Of a stretch of DNA of 7,972 nucleotides, positions 6,364-7,972 are shown in pieces. Numbering within the stretch: the stretch's first letter is position 1; the number at the start of each line of letters is the position of its first letter. Location of the stretch: NCBI GenBank assembly GCA_027034965.1, contig JALVWL010000192.1, forward strand, positions 1 through 7,972, given 5' to 3'. Below the pieces are notes generated by a model. That model was not told where the DNA came from. It worked only from the letters and a program-made list of their open reading frames with translations, and did not search any database. The translations under genes and the position numbers were made by a program. Origin of the DNA: Candidatus Omnitrophota bacterium. Lineage in GTDB: Bacteria; Omnitrophota; Gorgyraeia; S143-82.

Positions 6364-7767
6364 CTAATCCTTTATCAATGACAGAGCAGGAAGATGTAAG
6401 ATAAGCGGTTCAGATTTACGACCCTTTTTGTCCACCGAATATAGCTTCACCTCAAAATCTCCTTGGGGCAGGTCAGCAAGCACAATCCTGCCAGGTCTCT
6501 TTGTTTCGTGTCTTATCAGCCTTCCATCAGATATTATCTCACATAACACCTCATCGGCAACACCTTCCTGAGAGGAAATATCCAGATAAACCCGTCCATT
6601 CTTCACTTCGCAGTCCATTAACAAGGGAGGAGCCAAAATCACTCGAGAGGAGCTAACTGGCAAAGAGACGATGGTCGGCTTGCTAGCCCTTCCCGCGTTA
6701 TCGATAAGAGACAATCTATAGTATATCTTCTTAATGTCGTTCCCCAGAGGCGAAAAGTTATCCGGATAACTATTTGATTTTACAGGTCTGGGGGTAATCA
6801 GGACAAAGGACCTACCACCATCCAGACTCCTCCATATCAATACCCCCTCATAATCCAGGTCCAGAGGGGATCTCCACTGGATGGTCACCTTTCCAGCAGC
6901 ATCTATTTCTAGATTTACATCCTTTATCTCTATCGTCGATGGTAATCGTTTGGTTTTGTCTGAATCGATTGACCTGGCCTGTCTCTTTTTCTGCAGGCGA
7001 GTCGAAATCAGATGGGGCCTGACCACCTGAGACCTAAACCTATTTCCTGCCCAATCAACACCTTCCACAAGATATTCCGCCTTATTCTCGTCTGATCTCA
7101 CTTCCAGGAAATAGTCCTCTTCTTCCTGGCCTTCTGATATCAAGAATGGATAAGGGAACAGGGACCTGCCATTGCGGTATATCCGGTAAAAGACGATATT
7201 ATCCGGAGTATCCCACTTTAGGTAGTCATTCTCAGCATCCGAGTAGGCATCTAGGGCTATGCTTATATCCTGATACTCGCTAAGAGAGGTAAATCCTATG
7301 GATTCATATGTCTCCAGGACCTCTCCCTTGTGTAGATAGACTACCCTGTATCTGTAGAATCTGCGTCTATCTATATCCCTGTCTTCATAGGCAATACACA
7401 AATAGCGGGCCAGTTCAAGGTCTTCAAGCCCCTTTAAATATAAGAGAAATACAAGCCTATCGTCTCTGCCGGCCAGTACCTGGGTCTTTATCCTATGAAA
7501 CAATCCAGGATTATCCGTAAAGGCATTGGCTATGCTCCGCAGGTCAGGGACAATTACTGCTATCTTTTGCCATTCTCCCTGAGAGCCCTGCCTGAATATC
7601 TCTACATATATGTCCTCCAAGGCCATCTTCGAGCAAAAGGGCCACCTTAATACGATAGAATCTCTGGTAGGGGCTATCTTCAGTATACCGACATCCTCAA
7701 CAGCCAAACCCTTATCCCCGGTCAGGACAATACAGATGAACAATAGAAAGATCCAGGCCCTTCTCAT
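6364..7767 (-). CDS. Secreted protein with fibronectin type III-like repeats
   Basis: This 467-residue protein is of unknown specific function. Residues 1-22 are a classical signal peptide (M-R-R, hydrophobic core, cleavage expected after G-L-A), so it is exported; there is no second membrane segment or lipobox. The rest reads as beta-rich FN3-like modules, roughly 27-162, 166-252, 278-370 and 377-460. Three of them end in the characteristic closing strand: V-E-G-V-D-W-A-G-N (234-242), L-S-L-I-D-N-A-G-R (352-360) and L-Y-S-V-D-K-K-G-R (442-450). Inside the modules are typical strands such as V-T-I-Q-W-R-S-P (294-301) and V-L-I-W-R-S-L-D-G-G (309-318). A basic linker (about 253-275) separates modules two and three. 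Such domains usually mediate extracellular binding; no catalytic motif is visible. The start is fixed by GGGAGGT (7771-7777) 3-4 bases before ATG. It overlaps the preceding gene by ATGA, suggesting a paired product. Confidence 0.85.
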   Translation of the reverse strand: MRRAWIFLLFICIVLTGDKGLAVEDVGILKIAPTRDSIVLRWPFCSKMALEDIYVEIFRQGSQGEWQKIAVIVPDLRSIANAFTDNPGLFHRIKTQVLAGRDDRLVFLLYLKGLEDLELARYLCIAYEDRDIDRRRFYRYRVVYLHKGEVLETYESIGFTSLSEYQDISIALDAYSDAENDYLKWDTPDNIVFYRIYRNGRSLFPYPFLISEGQEEEDYFLEVRSDENKAEYLVEGVDWAGNRFRSQVVRPHLISTRLQKKRQARSIDSDKTKRLPSTIEIKDVNLEIDAAGKVTIQWRSPLDLDYEGVLIWRSLDGGRSFVLITPRPVKSNSYPDNFSPLGNDIKKIYYRLSLIDNAGRASKPTIVSLPVSSSRVILAPPLLMDCEVKNGRVYLDISSQEGVADEVLCEIISDGRLIRHETKRPGRIVLADLPQGDFEVKLYSVDKKGRKSEPLILHLPALSLIKD

Positions 7768-7970
7768 CTGACCTCCCTATCTAGCAAATCAAGCTCAAAG
7801 GAAGGGGCATAGCTATCCCACTCAAGGTCCTTCTCCAAGCTAAGGTTAACGCCAAATTGCCAGGGGTTTGGACTCGATAAAGAAATATCTCCCTTACCCA
7901 GTGCCAGAAATCCCATCCCATACGCAGATGCACCAAATACCATCGAATCCGAATACCTGCAGAGGATGTG
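7764..7970 (-). CDS. Unrecognised protein, C-terminal fragment (N-terminus beyond window)
   Basis: An open minus-strand frame enters from the window edge and gives 68 residues before a TGA at 7766-7764. I do not recognise the family. The fragment alternates small or hydrophobic and polar residues and is rich in Gly, Ser and aromatics (M-V-F-G-A-S-A-Y-G-M-G-F-L-A-L-G at 10-25; P-N-P-W-Q-F-G-V-N-L-S-L at 34-45), which suggests beta strands, as in envelope or surface proteins. The last residues, L-D-R-E-V-R, do not end in the aromatic residue usual for Bam-inserted barrels. The frame is chosen because its stop forms a four-base ATGA overlap with the FN3 gene start, while the other two frames either stop early or look non-protein-like. 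It probably works with the FN3 protein, but this is inferred only from coupling. Confidence 0.65.
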   Translation of the reverse strand, partial: HILCRYSDSMVFGASAYGMGFLALGKGDISLSSPNPWQFGVNLSLEKDLEWDSYAPSFELDLLDREVR

Positions 7971-7972
7971 CC

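Larger units (their letters stand above)
1..7972 (-). other. Single co-directional operon spanning the window
   Basis: All nine minus-strand genes are adjacent, with junctions in transcription order of ATGA overlap, 7 bases, 8-base overlap, 15, 9, 12, 11-base overlap and 27 bases. No gap is long enough for an ordinary promoter or a rho-independent hairpin, and none is seen; the longest gap (637-663) is AT-rich but has no stem-loop. Co-transcription is therefore likely, with promoter and terminator outside the window. No stretch over 300 bases lacks a gene. Confidence 0.8.

Noticed and set aside
7764..7970. Edge fragment as the C-terminus of a Bam-inserted outer-membrane barrel
   Set aside because: The strand pattern is suggestive, but the protein ends in E-V-R rather than the terminal aromatic beta-signal, so I left it unassigned.
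7781..7972. Alternative minus-strand frame open at the right edge (64 codons before a stop)
   Set aside because: Its translation is rich in scattered Trp, Arg and Leu without a protein-like pattern, and it ends without coupling to the FN3 gene. The frame ending at 7764 gives strand-like sequence and an ATGA overlap.
1..7972. CRISPR arrays, tRNA or rRNA genes, insertion sequences, inverted repeats of transposons, prophage genes
   Set aside because: I saw no regularly spaced repeats, transposase motifs or RNA-gene features; almost every base is accounted for by co-directional protein genes.

Overview
All nine genes that I can support lie on the minus strand and form one unbroken, tightly packed transcription unit read from right to left. 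Junctions range from an 11-base overlap to a 27-base gap, so there is no room for an internal promoter or a hairpin terminator, and I see neither. The start and end of the transcript lie outside the window. Genes at both edges are cut off.

Order in the direction of transcription: (1) 7970-7764, the C-terminal 68 residues of an unrecognised, beta-strand-like protein; (2) 7767-6364, a secreted protein of fibronectin type III-like repeats; (3) 6356-4641, a bacterial family X DNA polymerase with a PHP nuclease domain (PolX); (4) 4648-3749, a membrane-anchored ApbE-type FMN transferase; (5) 3733-2720, a divergent NeuB/sialic-acid-synthase-family protein; (6) 2710-2387, a DUF190 PII-like small protein; (7) 2374-1118, a CpaF/TadA-type secretion ATPase; (8) 1128-664, the ribosome maturation factor RimP; (9) 636-1, the N-terminal 212 residues of an exported SpoIID/LytB-domain protein.

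The source is a bacterium, judging by RimP, the PolX-PHP fusion, Shine-Dalgarno starts and signal peptides. The mix of a Tad/Flp-type ATPase, a SpoIID-domain protein outside any sporulation cluster, a NeuB-like enzyme and an FN3 surface protein in one long operon resembles genomes of uncultured lineages such as Omnitrophota. That placement is a guess from general resemblance, not shown by the sequence.

Functionally the genes fall into three groups. Cell-surface and envelope genes are the edge fragment, FN3 protein, ApbE, NeuB-like protein, CpaF and SpoIID-like protein. Housekeeping genes are polX and rimP. DUF190 is a possible regulator. I see no single pathway uniting them. The most notable points are the NeuB-like protein, which keeps the fold motifs but appears to lack several of the usual PEP/substrate-binding residues; rimP separated from its usual nusA-infB partners and overlapping cpaF; cpaF without tadB/tadC next to it; and the DUF190 gene directly in front of cpaF. 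I found no mobile elements, CRISPR array, RNA gene, origin or long repeat, and no clearly new multi-gene system.
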